A DNA stretch of 64,000 bases from CAVYXF01 sp963772335. Its GTDB lineage: Bacteria > Pseudomonadota > Alphaproteobacteria > Rhizobiales > Rhodomicrobiaceae. Positions 35,443 through 45,135 of this stretch are shown piece after piece. The position numbers were made by a program, and so were the translations under genes. The notes under the pieces are model-generated. The model searched no databases and was not told where the DNA came from. It worked only from the letters and a program-made list of their open reading frames with translations. Each line of letters starts with the position of its first letter. The stretch's first letter is position 1. The DNA lies in NCBI GenBank assembly GCA_963772335.1, contig CAVYXF010000001.1, positions 1 to 64,000 on the forward strand. The letters are read 5' to 3'.

Positions 35443-36285
35443 TTGCGCAAGCAGTTACGTCAGCAGACACCGGGCATCGCGAGGGGTCAGCCGGCCATCG
35501 CCGCGCCGAAAGGCCGCCGGGAAATCCCTGAGGGGAAGCTTGCCGTTCGCGCACGCCAGCGCGGCATCGACCGTGTGATCGATCTGCTCAATGCGCTCTT
35601 GCAGCAGCACCGGCCGATGCGGATCGGCGATATCGCCCGACAGATCGGCGCCCCGCGGTCAACGACTTACGAGATCGTCGCCAAGCTCGTCGAGGCGGAC
35701 ATCCTGCAGCCGCATGGAGCCGAGGGGCATGTTTACTTCGGCCGGGCCGCGCATCTGTTCGGCCGCGCCTACGCTGACGCGAACCCGCTGCTGCGTCGTG
35801 CCGGGGAGGGAATGGAGCGGCTCGCTGCTAAGGCGCAGGCGACGGTGCAGCTCTGCGGTCTGAGGGGCAACAAATATGTCGTCATCGATACCCGCGATGG
35901 CGGTGGTCTGTTCCGGATCACCACCGATGTCGGCCTCGAAGTGCCAATCCCCTGGACGGCTTCCGGACGGCTCCTGCTGGGCCACATGAGCGAAGCTGAG
36001 ATCCGCGCTTTTGTGCCGCCAGAAGATTTTCGCCTGCCAGATGGCCGGATGCTTCCAGTCGAGGCATTCCTGGCAGATGTCAGGCGCGCCCGCGCCGAAA
36101 GGTACTGCGCAACGACGGGTCTTGCCGATCGCTTCACCTATTGCTTAGCCGCACCAGTCCGTGACCAGGCCGGCGTCGTGCGCAGTACGCTTTGCTTCGT
36201 GATCCCCGCCGATACGAGTGAGGCTAGGCGAAAAGAACTCTTGGCCCTGCTCTTGGCGGAAGCAGAGCTGCTGGCTGGGGCGTGA
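35443..36285 (+). CDS. IclR-family transcriptional regulator
   Basis: 280 residues from a TTG at 35443 after GAGGGTC; the ATG at 35429 is out of frame. The first ~30 residues are poorly structured. HTH: GIDRVIDLLNALLQQHRPMR then IGDIARQIGAPRSTTYEIVA. The effector-binding domain follows (VPIPWTASGRLLLGHMSE, YCLAAPVRDQAGVVRSTLCF). Divergent placement next to the amino-acid transporter suggests local control. The gap between them holds TTCGGAA- and TTCCGGA-like elements (~35389, ~35409) that could be its site. Confidence 0.85.
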   Translation: MRKQLRQQTPGIARGQPAIAAPKGRREIPEGKLAVRARQRGIDRVIDLLNALLQQHRPMRIGDIARQIGAPRSTTYEIVAKLVEADILQPHGAEGHVYFGRAAHLFGRAYADANPLLRRAGEGMERLAAKAQATVQLCGLRGNKYVVIDTRDGGGLFRITTDVGLEVPIPWTASGRLLLGHMSEAEIRAFVPPEDFRLPDGRMLPVEAFLADVRRARAERYCATTGLADRFTYCLAAPVRDQAGVVRSTLCFVIPADTSEARRKELLALLLAEAELLAGA

Positions 36286-36407
36286 AAAGAAATCTTGGCG
36301 GTGTCGGACAGCGCCCCAGCTTCTTCCGAGTGATAGAACGCCAGATGGGCGCACCTCAGCTCCCGTCGGACAATCGCCACCACGAGACCTTCTTCGCGCT
36401 CAATTGA

Positions 36408-37692
36408 GGCAGGCGGTGCAATTTTTCCTGGCTGCCAGGTGGCGAGAATCGCGCCGAGCCCGCGCCACCACAGCGCGCGGAGAACACGCCGGCCACCACG
36501 ACGCCGCTCGCGCCGCCAGCAGCCCTCCATCCAGCCGAGCCGCCCTTACCGGCCGCCCCACCAACTCGGCAGCCGGAACGCTCGTCAGAAATCGCACCTG
36601 TTCATAGCGAGCCGGAGGAGAGAGACGCCGCACCAACTCCGGCGCTGCCGGCTTCGCGCGACCAGCGATCCACGGAAGGCGCGACCGTGACGACTGCAGC
36701 CGCCGGGAAGGCTCCTGATGAGGCGAGTTCGCTCGTTCCGCCCGTGGCGGCAAAAGAGACGATGCCGCCGGAGCCGGCACCCGGCATGTCGATTGCGACG
36801 GTGCCGCCGGTGTCGTCGCCGGATGCCGCGCCTGTCATTGGCTCGGATCCGATGCCCACAGCCGACAAGGCAGAAGTGCAGGGGCTCGCCAGCAAGTCCG
36901 CCGGCCAACATCGTGCCAGCTCCCCGCGCCGACCAGATCGCGGCTTCCGAATCTGCGCCGCTGCCGGCGATGGCGCCACCAGAACTGCCGGTCGCTCGCA
37001 TTCAAGACGAAGATAAACCTGCGCTCAGCCAGCAGGTGGCTGCACATTCTTCCCCGACGCAACTCCCGGCGCCAGCCGCACCGCTCTCGACCCCTGCAGG
37101 TCCAGCATCTGACGCACAAAGCGATAATGCCGGTCCAGGAGATGAGCCAAAGCCGGCACCTGAACCGAACGCCACCGCGCCCGATGTTGCTGCGACTGCT
37201 ACCACTGAAGCCTCGTCGGCACCTTCCGGGTCGTCGGCGGAGGACAGTTCGGGCTTCGACATCTCCACGCTCGAGCCCCCTGAGCGGCGCCCGAGCGACA
37301 TTGCGCGCACGCAGCTCCAGAGTGCCATCTCCAATCAGCGGTTGAAGGAGCAGCAGCGTCTGTGGGCAGCGGCGGCCAAGGCAAAGCGAAAGGAAGCATT
37401 CGAAGCCTATCTGCGGGCTTTCCCGCAAGGCGCCTACGCAGGCTTGGCGAGGCGGCGCCTGGCGACACTGAAGGCGGCGGCGCAGGCCAGCGCAGAGCAG
37501 GAGCATAAGAGGAGGGCTATCGAGGCGGCGGCAAAGCGTGCCGAGCCCAAGGCCGGCAATGTCGCGCTGGCGGAACAGTCAAGGCCGCCGGTTGCGCCAA
37601 CGCCTCCCGCCGAACCGCGCGAGCAATCGCCGCGTGTGCGCTGGCCCTCATCTGACGAGCCCTTTGCGGACAGTCTGCCAGGCATTCGCTGA
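36408..37692 (+). pseudogene. Ala/Pro-rich protein with tail repeat, broken
   Basis: One frame is open from 36408 and reads GGENRAEPAPPQRAENTPAT, then TRQPERSSEIAPVHSEPEER and TTAAAGKAPDEASSLVPPVA. It shifts near 36900 into the frame VPAPRADQIAASESAPL that runs to 37692. The C-terminus has KAKRKEAFEAYLRAFPQGAY with GLARRRLATLKAA, the motif seen at the end of caspase-like and SPOR-type proteins. No start codon opens the first frame and no N-terminal domain is present. It looks like the linker and tail of a lost larger protein. Confidence 0.55.
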
Positions 37693-37856
37693 GCGCTTTT
37701 GGCTAAGCCTTCCGTCGATGATGCAAATCATCGCAATTGCTTTGGACTTCAGCTTCGGGTGAAGTGATGCCTGGGGCGATGCCCGAGCATGCGCGCAAGC
37801 ACACCGGCGGGGCGTGGTATCATCCTGCGGAAAGCAAGAGCGACAAGGTTCCACGG

Positions 37857-38744
37857 ATGATTTCGAACCCAATCCCCTGGCCAGACGGCGCCCGCTGCGC
37901 CTGCGCCATCACCTTTGATGTCGATGCGGACAGCCTCATTCATATTGCGCGTCCGCAAGACAGCTTCAATCGCCTCAACCCGATCAGCGTTGGCCGCTAT
38001 GGACCAATCGTTGCGATTCCACGTATTCTTGAAACCTATCGCCGGCTTGGGCTGCGCCAAACCTTCTTCATACCCGGCTGGACCATGGAGCGCTATCCGG
38101 AAGCCGTAGAGGCGATCCTTACCGACGGCCATGAAATCGGGCATCACGGCTATCTGCACGAAGATCCACTTTCCTTACCCGCGGCCGAGCAGCGCCGTTG
38201 TTTCGAGCAAGGACTTGCCGTCCATGAGCGCCTGACGGGCCGCAGGCCTAAGGGGTACCGCGCTCCCGTTTACAATATGACGCAAGACACCATGGAGCTG
38301 CTGTTCGAGCACGGCTTCCGGTATGATTCCTCACTGATGGGCGACGATATCCCTTACCTCCTGGAGTTCCGCGGAAAGACCGTATACGAGGTGCCGGCGC
38401 ATTGGGGATCCGACGATTGGCCGCCTTTCGCACACTTCGCTGAAATCAACTATCTGATGCCGGTCAGGTCACCTTCCCAAGGCCTTGCCGCATCGTTTGA
38501 GGAGTTCGAGGCGCAATACGAGGCCGGCGGCTTCTGGATGGGGATCTGGCATCCGTTTCTGACTGGACGTCTGGCACGGTGGCGCATCGTCGAGCGCTGG
38601 CTGGAGAACGTGCTGGCGACGAAGAAGGTTTGGTTTGCCCCGCTCGAGGAGATCATTGCCCATGTCGACCGGCTCGCCGCCGAGGGCAGCTACCTGCCAC
38701 GCCGCGATCGTCTTCCCTATTTCGAGGGACCAGTCAGCCGGTGA
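37857..38744 (+). CDS. Polysaccharide deacetylase-family hydrolase
   Basis: 295 residues from the ATG at 37857 (MISNPIPWPDGARCACAITF). NodB-fold motifs: ITFDVDAD (catalytic and metal Asp), GHEIGHHGYLHEDP (metal His pair) and RAPVYNM, with HPFLTGR near the end. The cytoplasmic members (no signal peptide, as here) include PuuE-like allantoinases. With the isochorismatase-like gene and NMT1 transporter next door, hydrolysis of a ureide or amide is likelier than cell-wall deacetylation. The 3' end overlaps the convergent hydrolase gene by 11 bases. Confidence 0.82.
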   Translation: MISNPIPWPDGARCACAITFDVDADSLIHIARPQDSFNRLNPISVGRYGPIVAIPRILETYRRLGLRQTFFIPGWTMERYPEAVEAILTDGHEIGHHGYLHEDPLSLPAAEQRRCFEQGLAVHERLTGRRPKGYRAPVYNMTQDTMELLFEHGFRYDSSLMGDDIPYLLEFRGKTVYEVPAHWGSDDWPPFAHFAEINYLMPVRSPSQGLAASFEEFEAQYEAGGFWMGIWHPFLTGRLARWRIVERWLENVLATKKVWFAPLEEIIAHVDRLAAEGSYLPRRDRLPYFEGPVSR

Positions 38745-39495
38745 TGCATATGGCTAGGGTCACGGTGGGACGCGGCCGTGACCTCATGGCGTCGTCCAGA
38801 ACCACGGCTTCGGCGCAAAGGCCTGAGCAGAGAGCGTGGGTGGTGGTGACAGCGCCGAAAATTCCGCCCTCAGTCGTGATGGTGTTGACGGCGGCGCGGT
38901 GGTTCTGCTGAACAGTTGCCGCGCAAGCGTCTTCGACCAGCAGGCATTCATAGCCGCGGTCTACGGCGCTACGCAGCGTCGAATGCACACAGACATCCGT
39001 CGTCACGCCAGTTAAAATCAGGCGGCGGATTCCTTTGGCGGTCAGAATTTGCTCCAGGTCCGTCGCGTAGAAGGCCGAGTAGCCCGGCTTGTCGATGACG
39101 ATTTCGTCTGGGCGTGGAGCCAGCTCCGGCACGATGTCCGAGCCCGCTTCGCCGCGCACCAGGACACGGCCGAGAGGCCCCCGAGCGCCCACCTCGATGC
39201 CGCCGAGGCGCGAGCGCCACGCCTTTAGCGGGTGCAGGTCCGAAAGATCGGGGCGATGTCCCTCGCGCGTCAGCACGATCAATCCGCCCCATCTGGCGAC
39301 AATATCGCGGATGCGGCCCACATTGGGCAGGATCTGGCGCGCCGGAGAGATGTCATAGCCCATCAAGGCGATATAGCCGCCCTCATCGCAGAAATCGCGC
39401 TGCATATCGATGATGAGGAGAGCGGTTTCGGAGGCCTCGAGCTGCCCGTCATGCGGCCAGGCCCACGGACGAGCGTCAATCGAGACCTGCGGCAT
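38734..39495 (-). CDS. Isochorismatase-like cysteine hydrolase
   Basis: 253 residues. Catalytic triad visible: Asp in ALLIIDMQRDFCDEGG, Lys in DKPGYSAFYATDL and Cys in LTGVTTDVCVHSTLRSAVDR, with the preceding cis-peptide. The family includes biuret hydrolase and RutB (peroxyureidoacrylate amidohydrolase), both cleaving C-N bonds. First residues ARPWAWPHDGQLEASETALL resemble those groups. Downstream in the same direction of an NMT1 transporter, so it probably acts on the imported amide. The exact substrate is uncertain. Confidence 0.85.
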   Translation of the reverse strand: MPQVSIDARPWAWPHDGQLEASETALLIIDMQRDFCDEGGYIALMGYDISPARQILPNVGRIRDIVARWGGLIVLTREGHRPDLSDLHPLKAWRSRLGGIEVGARGPLGRVLVRGEAGSDIVPELAPRPDEIVIDKPGYSAFYATDLEQILTAKGIRRLILTGVTTDVCVHSTLRSAVDRGYECLLVEDACAATVQQNHRAAVNTITTEGGIFGAVTTTHALCSGLCAEAVVLDDAMRSRPRPTVTLAICITG

Positions 39496-39609
39496 CGCAT
39501 TCTCCTCGACCGGGCCAAATCGTCATCATATACGCAACTTGCCGCGGCCAGCTTTGCGAAGTCGGGATCCGCGGCAAGTTCCGGGTCGATGAAGGAGGCT
39601 CAGCTCCCA

Positions 39610-40749
39610 TTAAAGGCCGACACGCCCGACCCACTTGTTGGAATTGTACTTCTCGACATAACCCTCCGCGCCAAGCTTGCCCACGATGCTCGAGTCGATG
39701 CCGGCACTGCTTCTAACTTTCTTCTTCACCACACCGGCCTCCATGTAGAGCTCATTGAAGAGATCCCATGTCGGTCCGGCATAGCCCGCGACGCAGTCGC
39801 GGCCGTCGAACAGTAGGCCCCAGCCGATCGATTTCGGCGGACGTGGCGCCTCGTCCGGGAGGCTTTCGCAGAGTGGCTTACCTCCGGGCAGGCCGAAAGC
39901 GCCGAGGTTCTGCGACAGGTTCAGTTGGATTGCGCCATTCTGGGCGAGCCTCACCTCGGGGAGTGTCCAGCTAAATCCTTTTGCGACGATCTCGTCGCCA
40001 GCTTCCGGATTCTCATTCCACCAATTGGTCGCCTCGAAATAGGCGCGGAACACCTCTTTTGCGACTTCCGGCTTATCGGCGAGCCACTTCTCGTTGCAGG
40101 CGACTGCGTCGCCGATCAGACCGCGCTCCCAGGTCCGGTCGTTGAGGCTCGTCTTGAATACGTGGGAGCCTTTCCGCTTCAGCGAGCTGGCCGCGAAGGG
40201 TTCGAAGGTGACGTCGATATCGATGCCCCCGCTGACGAACGCCGCCGAGCTCTGCTCGGCAGTCAGCGGCACCAGCTTGGCGTCCTTGAGGCCCATGCCC
40301 TCGCGGCGGAGCGTGAGCAGCATCCACATATGATTCAGAAAGCCATAGTCGGCGCCGTATTTCTTGCCTTTGAAGTCACGGACCGTCTTGATCTCTTTGG
40401 TGGCGACCATCTTGTCGAGCCCATAAGACATGTTGGAGAACGCGACGAGCTTGATCGGAACGCCCCCCGCCCGCGCCAGCATGATGGTATCGACCGTGTT
40501 GTTCATGCATGTAAGCTGGCCAGAAGAGATCGCGGCATTTTTTTCCGGAATGCCATCGATGATTTTGATGTCGAGCTCCACGTCTTTGGCGAGCTTCCTC
40601 TCCTTGATAATGTACCAGGCCCCGTAGGGCGTGAAGGAGTTGAAAGCGACATTTACTTTTTCGACTGCGACGGCCGGAGCCGGCCCAGTCGCTACGGCCG
40701 CAGCTGCCGCGAGCCCTAAGACAGAAGCAACAAATCGACGGATGCTCAT
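39610..40749 (-). CDS. ABC substrate-binding protein, NMT1-like
   Basis: 379 residues. Signal peptide ending near AVAVE (residue ~29). Mature sequence VNVAFNSFTPYGAWYIIKER, then VDTIMLARAGGVPIKLVAFS, SYGLDKMVATKEIKTVRDFK and SSAAFVSGGIDIDVTFEPFA, typical of the NMT1/TauA family. Longer than the usual ~330 residues because of a C-terminal extension (EAPRPPKSIGWGLLFDGRD). Third gene of a leftward permease-ATPase-SBP unit, 78 bases after the ATPase. A pyrimidine- or ureide-type ligand is inferred from neighbours only. Confidence 0.85.
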   Translation of the reverse strand: MSIRRFVASVLGLAAAAAVATGPAPAVAVEKVNVAFNSFTPYGAWYIIKERKLAKDVELDIKIIDGIPEKNAAISSGQLTCMNNTVDTIMLARAGGVPIKLVAFSNMSYGLDKMVATKEIKTVRDFKGKKYGADYGFLNHMWMLLTLRREGMGLKDAKLVPLTAEQSSAAFVSGGIDIDVTFEPFAASSLKRKGSHVFKTSLNDRTWERGLIGDAVACNEKWLADKPEVAKEVFRAYFEATNWWNENPEAGDEIVAKGFSWTLPEVRLAQNGAIQLNLSQNLGAFGLPGGKPLCESLPDEAPRPPKSIGWGLLFDGRDCVAGYAGPTWDLFNELYMEAGVVKKKVRSSAGIDSSIVGKLGAEGYVEKYNSNKWVGRVGL

Positions 40750-40826
40750 AAAAACCTCCCCATGCCCGATAGGGGATTGCCCCCCATGGCCTACAGAATA
40801 GCCGCAATTCGGAATGCACGTCGTCG

Positions 40827-41630
40827 CTACGAGGCCAAAACCTCGTCACCACCCGCCCTGATCTCCTCGCGCATCATGGCAAAAAGATGCTGCTCCATAG
40901 CACGATAGCCAGGCAGTTCGTAAATCTCCTCCTTTTTCTTGAAACGTCGGCCACCTTTAAAATCCAGCGGCAGGTCTGCCTTGATGCGGCCCGGCTGCCG
41001 GGTAAAGAAGAGGATGCGATCAGCCAAGTAAAGCGCTTCACCAATATCATGCGTGACCGTCACGACGGTGCGCGGATCCGCTTCGATCAGCTCGATGAGC
41101 AGCTCCTGCATCTCCCATCGAACCTGGGCATCGAGTGCCCCAAACGGCTCGTCCATCAGCAGGATGCGGGGGTTCTGAGCGAGGGAACGCGCCAGCGCAA
41201 GCCGCTGCTTCATGCCGCCGGAAAAGGCGCGCGGATATTGTTCGGCGACGTGATCGAGGCGCACATGCGTCAGGAACTCCATCGCCCGCTTGCGGCGCGC
41301 TTCCCTTCGCATACCGATCATCCTCAGCCCATACTCGACGTTCTTGCGCGCGGTGAGCCATGGGAACGAGGTGTAGGCCTGAAAGATCATGCCGCGTTCA
41401 GGACCCGGTCTCTGCACCACCTTGCCCCCCACCGAGATCGATCCGCGCGTTGGATGATCGAGGCCGGCGATAATCCTGAGCAGCGTGGTCTTGCCGCAGC
41501 CCGACGGGCCAACAAAGGCGGTGATTTGGTTTTCGCAGATATCGGTGGTGACGTTGGCGAGCGCGCGGACAACACCTCTGCTGAAATCCTTGCTCACGGA
41601 CATCGCCCGAATAAGCGGTATTGCGGACAT
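40827..41630 (-). CDS. ABC transporter ATPase, Tau/Ssu type
   Basis: 267 residues. Walker A GPSGCGKTTLLRIIAG, Q-loop IFQAYTSFPWLTARKNVEYG, signature FSGGMKQRLALARSLAQNPR, Walker B ILLMDEPFGALDAQVR and switch His VTVTHDIGEALYLADR. Energises the permease encoded 21 bases upstream. Confidence 0.92.
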   Translation of the reverse strand: MSAIPLIRAMSVSKDFSRGVVRALANVTTDICENQITAFVGPSGCGKTTLLRIIAGLDHPTRGSISVGGKVVQRPGPERGMIFQAYTSFPWLTARKNVEYGLRMIGMRREARRKRAMEFLTHVRLDHVAEQYPRAFSGGMKQRLALARSLAQNPRILLMDEPFGALDAQVRWEMQELLIELIEADPRTVVTVTHDIGEALYLADRILFFTRQPGRIKADLPLDFKGGRRFKKKEEIYELPGYRAMEQHLFAMMREEIRAGGDEVLAS

Positions 41631-41651
41631 TGCCTTGAGCTCTCCCCGGGC

Positions 41652-42554
41652 CTATCGTGGACCTGCCCAAGGCAGGAGCACGCGCGCAACGATGCGGAAC
41701 AGGATATCCGTCAGAACGCCGAGCACGCCGATGGTCAGGATGCCTGCCATGATCTGGTCGACTGACAAGGTCCGGCCCGCGCGCATCATCATCGCGCCGA
41801 TGCCGTCTTGGGCTGCGACAATCTCAGCGATCACCAGATATGTCCAGCCCACCGCGATCATATTGCGCATGGAATCGAAGATGGCGGGCGCTGCGGCCGG
41901 CACGACGACGTTCATGACGACACCCCAGCGGGAAGCGCCCATCGTGAGCGCGGCCTCGACGAACTCGCTGGGCACCGCTTCGGTGTTGTCGAGAACGAGG
42001 GCAGTCAGAAAGAAGACCACGCCGATGAAGAGGAGCGCGAGCTTGGCGGTGTCGGTCGGGCCGAACCACACCAGAAGCAACGGCACGAATGAGGGGGCCG
42101 GTAGGTATCGCCACGCTGCCAGCGTCGGATTGAGGAGCGAGCGCAAGTTGCGGAAGCAGCCCATCAGCACGCCGAGCGGAACGGCAACCGCGGCCGCTGC
42201 GAAAAAGCTCAGGAAGATGCGTTGGCAGCTCGCGATGACGTCGTCGAGGAAGTCCTCCTCGCGGAACAGAGTCACGAGCGCGTTGAACACCTCTGTAGCG
42301 GATGGGAGGAATTTTTGTCCCTCTTCGGCGGTCAGATAGTGGCCCAGCTCCCATACGCCGAGGAAAATGGCTCCGCCAAGAAGACCCAGGACAATCGTGG
42401 AGAAACGCGATGGCTGATGCCGCAGCTCGAGAAACTTCTTGGCGGACGGCCGGAATAGGGGCGCTTCGTCCACCATGACACCCGGTGCTGGAATCTCAGC
42501 ACCTCGGGAAAGGCCGCCCGGATGTGCAGCGACGGCAACGCTATCGTCCGCCAC
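41652..42554 (-). CDS. ABC permease, Tau/Ssu type
   Basis: 300 residues, about six membrane segments (FSTIVLGLLGGAIFLGVWEL, IFLSFFAAAAVAVPLGVLMG, LALLFIGVVFFLTALVLDNT). EAA loop MGASRWGVVMNVVVPAAAPA. A ~50-residue cytoplasmic N-terminus with HPGGLSRGAEIPAPG precedes the first segment. First gene of the leftward NMT1-type unit. Confidence 0.88.
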   Translation of the reverse strand: MADDSVAVAAHPGGLSRGAEIPAPGVMVDEAPLFRPSAKKFLELRHQPSRFSTIVLGLLGGAIFLGVWELGHYLTAEEGQKFLPSATEVFNALVTLFREEDFLDDVIASCQRIFLSFFAAAAVAVPLGVLMGCFRNLRSLLNPTLAAWRYLPAPSFVPLLLVWFGPTDTAKLALLFIGVVFFLTALVLDNTEAVPSEFVEAALTMGASRWGVVMNVVVPAAAPAIFDSMRNMIAVGWTYLVIAEIVAAQDGIGAMMMRAGRTLSVDQIMAGILTIGVLGVLTDILFRIVARVLLPWAGPR

Positions 42555-42688
42555 GGTTTGCTCGCCCGCTCAAATTTCACCGCTCACGTATGCATTGTAG
42601 CAGGACATGGTGATTTGGCCTAGTCTCCACAGCTTACCGCAGCGGTGAGTAAATTTTGCCTGTTTTAACCGCTTAGCCGGCGGACCAA

Positions 42689-43714
42689 TCATTGGTTGCA
42701 GCACGGATCGACCCTTAACTTCCCGTATGCGCTCATGAGCTGTTCGGCAACTTCTCCGGCGTCGGCCATGAATGCCTCCATGATCACCGAGCTGCATATG
42801 CGCCAGGCGGCGATATCTTCCGAGATCAGCTCCTGAATTTTCATGCCCTTCTCTTCTGCAAGCGCATAGGTGTCCGCCTCGAGGAGGGCGTACCAGCGCC
42901 AGATACTCTGTTCTACTTGCTGCGCCGCGTCGAGAATAATCTTCCGATGCTCCTCACTTAGTCCCTGCCAGCTTTTCTCGTTTATCACAATAACGAATAG
43001 TATCTCCGAGTATCTTAGTTTCGTTATTGTTTTGGTAACCCGCCAAAGCTCGCGCTCCTTCAGGCTAAGTATGCCAGTCATACTGGCGTCTGCTGCTTTG
43101 TTTTGCAGCAGCTTAAATGTATCTGGAGCAGAGACGAGGCGTGGCTTGCCGCCGCAAATCGCGATGAAGTTCGCCATGCCGGAATCGATAGCCGTGACAT
43201 TGCGGCCGGCCATTGCTGAGGGAGTCGTGACCGGCGCGCCATTGGACAAAAGCACCGTTCCGCCATAGGGCTGCCAGAACAGCACCCGAACGCCAGCTTT
43301 CTTCAAGATTTCCCGTTCGATGGTGGTGCGAATGGGATTGTCCGGCCTTGTCGAGGCGAGGACGAGCGATTTCAGATCGAATAGGAAAGGCAGCTGAAAG
43401 AGGCCGGCCGCCGGAATGTCTCCTGCATAGTCGCCGAGCGGCACAACAGCGATGTCGATATCGCCAGAACTGACGGCAGCGCGCCCCTCCGTTTCGGAGT
43501 AGAGCTGGGCGTTATCGAAAATCTTGACGGCCAGGGTGCCGGCCGAGTCCTCCTCTATCGCGTTTTTGAAGTCGACGAGATTTTGGCTGAGCGGATTTTT
43601 TAGGGAACCTGCCAAGGTCACCCGGAGGGTTTTTGGCGGATTCGGCTGCGTTTCGGCCGCTTTGGCCGAAGGTGCCCAAGCAAGTAAAATCAGCATCGTA
43701 AAGACTAGCCGCAT
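42689..43714 (-). CDS. TRAP-type solute-binding protein, DctP family, orphan
   Basis: 341 residues from the ATG at 43714; the frame is open to 44014, but only this Met opens a signal peptide (MRLVFTMLILLAWAPSAKAA). DctP fold: SLKNPLSQNLVDFKNAIEED, KIFDNAQLYSETEGRAAVSS, PFLFDLKSLVLAS and the ligand-Arg segment of the family around GRNVTAIDSGMANFIA. No DctQ/DctM membrane genes lie nearby. It is 94 bases downstream of a LysM-solute-binding fusion transcribed in the same direction. It may act as a sensor partner or use a distant permease. Confidence 0.82.
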   Translation of the reverse strand: MRLVFTMLILLAWAPSAKAAETQPNPPKTLRVTLAGSLKNPLSQNLVDFKNAIEEDSAGTLAVKIFDNAQLYSETEGRAAVSSGDIDIAVVPLGDYAGDIPAAGLFQLPFLFDLKSLVLASTRPDNPIRTTIEREILKKAGVRVLFWQPYGGTVLLSNGAPVTTPSAMAGRNVTAIDSGMANFIAICGGKPRLVSAPDTFKLLQNKAADASMTGILSLKERELWRVTKTITKLRYSEILFVIVINEKSWQGLSEEHRKIILDAAQQVEQSIWRWYALLEADTYALAEEKGMKIQELISEDIAAWRICSSVIMEAFMADAGEVAEQLMSAYGKLRVDPCCNQ

Positions 43715-43808
43715 GGAATTGCCCCCCAGCCAATGATCCACTCGCGCCGATAAGAGCGCCGGACGCGCCCTGCATCCCCAGTTGCATACGCCACGGCGAA
43801 ACCCTGCG

Positions 43809-45135
43809 CTAGGGTTGGCCTGTCTTTTTGTTGTCATTGGCCTTCTTGCCGGGTGCGGCAGATTTGAGTTGCGGGAAAGCTTGCGGCTCACGTCCCCCGG
43901 TCGAGGGTACCTGGCCTGCGCCGGTGGTGGCCGGGCTTGAGCTTGGCTTCGATGTGGCGTCTGATTGACGTGACCCTGCTGCAGGCGCCTGGCTCGAGGC
44001 AGAACCGGCCGCACTCCAGAACTGCTCGAGATGTTTTATGGTGATGGCGTCGTAGGCACCTATTTCCTTCAACCGCGCTAGCGAGCTGTTCACATAATAC
44101 AGCAGCGTACGCGCGTTCGGGTGCGTTTTGGCGACAATAACGTGCATGGTTTCGATATTGAGGGGACGGCTCGCCGGGTGGACACGATCGCTCATGCCCA
44201 TCGCTCCTGCAACCGCCAGCCCGGTAAGCTCGGCGATCACCACGGCGTCAACGGCCCCTTCGTCAAGCAGCCGGAAGCAATCCTCCGCCCTCTGGGGCTG
44301 CATGAGAGTGACTTTCTCGTCCTTCACCCAATTGCGGCCGCCCTTGTCGAGGTCGTAGGTCGACCATCCCTTGGTGCGGCACAGCGTCTTACCGATCACG
44401 TCGTCGTCCCGGTCGAAGTTGAACGAGCCATCATTGCGAACGAACAGCAGGGTCATACTTTCGTAAAACGGGTCCGAGAAGAAGAACTTTTGGCAGATAT
44501 ATTGGGCGGCCTTATCGAGGGAGTCAGGATTGTTGCAATCCGGCTTGCTCCATGGAATGCCCGCGTCAAGTGCACGTGTGATCAAGAGCGGGTTGAGATG
44601 GGCGGACCAGTCGTTCACCCACGACACCTGATATTCGAACCTGCCCTTTGCCTGTTCCTTTATCAAGTCCATCGATGCCTGGAGCATATCGATCAGCATG
44701 CCCCCTTGTGGCAAATCGCGGCCGGTGAATGGGGGATAGCCTTCGGCGGTGAGAAATTCAATCCGCTTGAGCATTGAAGACAATTGGAACACCCCGGATT
44801 GGGTTGTCTGCGCACCACCAGTAGGGGCCGTCACGACAGGTGCAGGTGCACTTGGTTTTGCTGCCCCTGCAAGACATGGAATCTCTGAGCGAGAGTCCAG
44901 GGACGAGTAAGGTTGTGCCGTCACCCAGCCGGTCTTGGTTGGCATAGTAGATGACGCTCCACTGGCTGGCTTTTCCGTATACGGTGTGTGCGATGTCGGC
45001 GAGCGTATCCCCTGGCTTGAGCGTATAGTCTGTGCCGCACGTCTGTGCTGATAGGTGCGCCGGGAGGAGGAATACTGCGCCGGCCATTGTCATCATGAAT
45101 AGCGAGCGCATGAATGTGTCGGATTGCGCCTTCAT
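43809..45135 (-). pseudogene. LysM-solute-binding protein fusion, frameshifted
   Basis: The ATG at 45135 follows TAGGAGC. The N-terminal frame gives a signal peptide (AGAVFLLPAHLSAQ) and a LysM domain (DYTLKPGDTLADIAHTVYGK, WSVIYYANQDRLGDGTTLLV). At about 44884 one extra base moves the reading into the frame IPCLAGAAKPSAPAPVV. A Pro-rich linker, an SBP_bac_3-like periplasmic domain (LTAEGYPPFTGRDLPQGGML, DAVVIAELTGLAVAGA) and a Ser/Pro-rich tail follow to 43809. LysM binds peptidoglycan, so the ancestor was probably a wall-tethered binding protein. A single-base assembly error would restore it. Confidence 0.75.

Noticed and set aside
41485..42339. Plus-strand 284-codon frame opposite the ABC genes
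   Set aside because: It spans the antisense of both the ATPase and permease genes, whose family motifs are intact on the minus strand.
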